From contig QGUZ01000317.1 in assembly GCA_003242605.1 (NCBI GenBank), forward strand, positions 1 through 5,899: a stretch of DNA of 5,899 bases. The letters are read 5' to 3'. This document shows, piece by piece, positions 5,882-5,899 of the stretch (its first letter is position 1; the number at the start of each line of letters is the position of its first letter). This DNA is from Actinomycetota bacterium (lineage in GTDB: Bacteria; Actinomycetota; Actinomycetes; Streptosporangiales; Streptosporangiaceae). The translations under genes were made by a program, and so were the position numbers. The notes beneath the pieces are model-generated. The model was not told the origin of the DNA. It ran no database searches and was given only the letters and a program-made list of their open reading frames with translations.

Positions 5882-5899
5882 AAAAAAAAAAAAAAAAAA
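5882..5899. other. Poly-A run at contig end, sequencing artefact
   Basis: Eighteen consecutive A residues follow directly after the adapter-derived sequence. Poly-A after the P7 end is what four-colour Illumina instruments produce when reading past the end of a short insert. It is not a transcript tail or a genomic tract. Confidence 0.9.

Overview
This looks like one short contig from a high-GC actinomycete. The best guess is the Streptosporangiales (Streptosporangium/Thermobispora-like), from the style of the HrcA and DnaJ proteins and the Ala/Pro-rich, conservon-type genes; the order is an inference. Both contig ends appear artefactual. Positions 1-116 contain only G and C, and 5815-5899 reads as an error-laden Nextera i7 adapter followed by poly-A. 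Reliable genomic sequence therefore runs from roughly 117 to 5814.

Layout of the left half, plus strand: (1) the disordered C-terminal tail of a gene cut by the contig start (to 776), probably a conservon sensor histidine kinase (CvnA type), ending in a 10-bp hairpin terminator (777-805). (2) A 270-bp leader with a cluster of inverted repeats (829-949). (3) A 402-residue protein (1079-2287) with a C-terminal DUF742 (CvnC-type) domain and a very long disordered N-terminal extension. The roadblock (CvnB) and GTPase (CvnD) partners expected in a complete conservon are not seen beside it.

Right half, minus strand: a tight hrcA-dnaJ heat-shock operon (4710 down to 2551). Its promoter carries a perfectly symmetrical CIRCE operator (4757-4783), placed so that HrcA would repress its own operon. 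HrcA is the repressor, and DnaJ is the second, hrcA-linked class I J-protein of actinobacteria, the co-chaperone of DnaK. The operon converges on the DUF742 gene across a hairpin-containing intergenic stretch (2288-2550). Divergent from hrcA is an unrecognised two-pass membrane protein (4974 onward), with a proline-rich cytoplasmic N-terminus and an extracytoplasmic domain holding two cysteines; its C-terminus is lost in the adapter.

No mobile element, CRISPR array, tRNA or rRNA was seen. I found no convincing undescribed system. The biological items most worth following are the incomplete conservon with its dyad-rich leader and the unknown membrane protein next to the CIRCE promoter.
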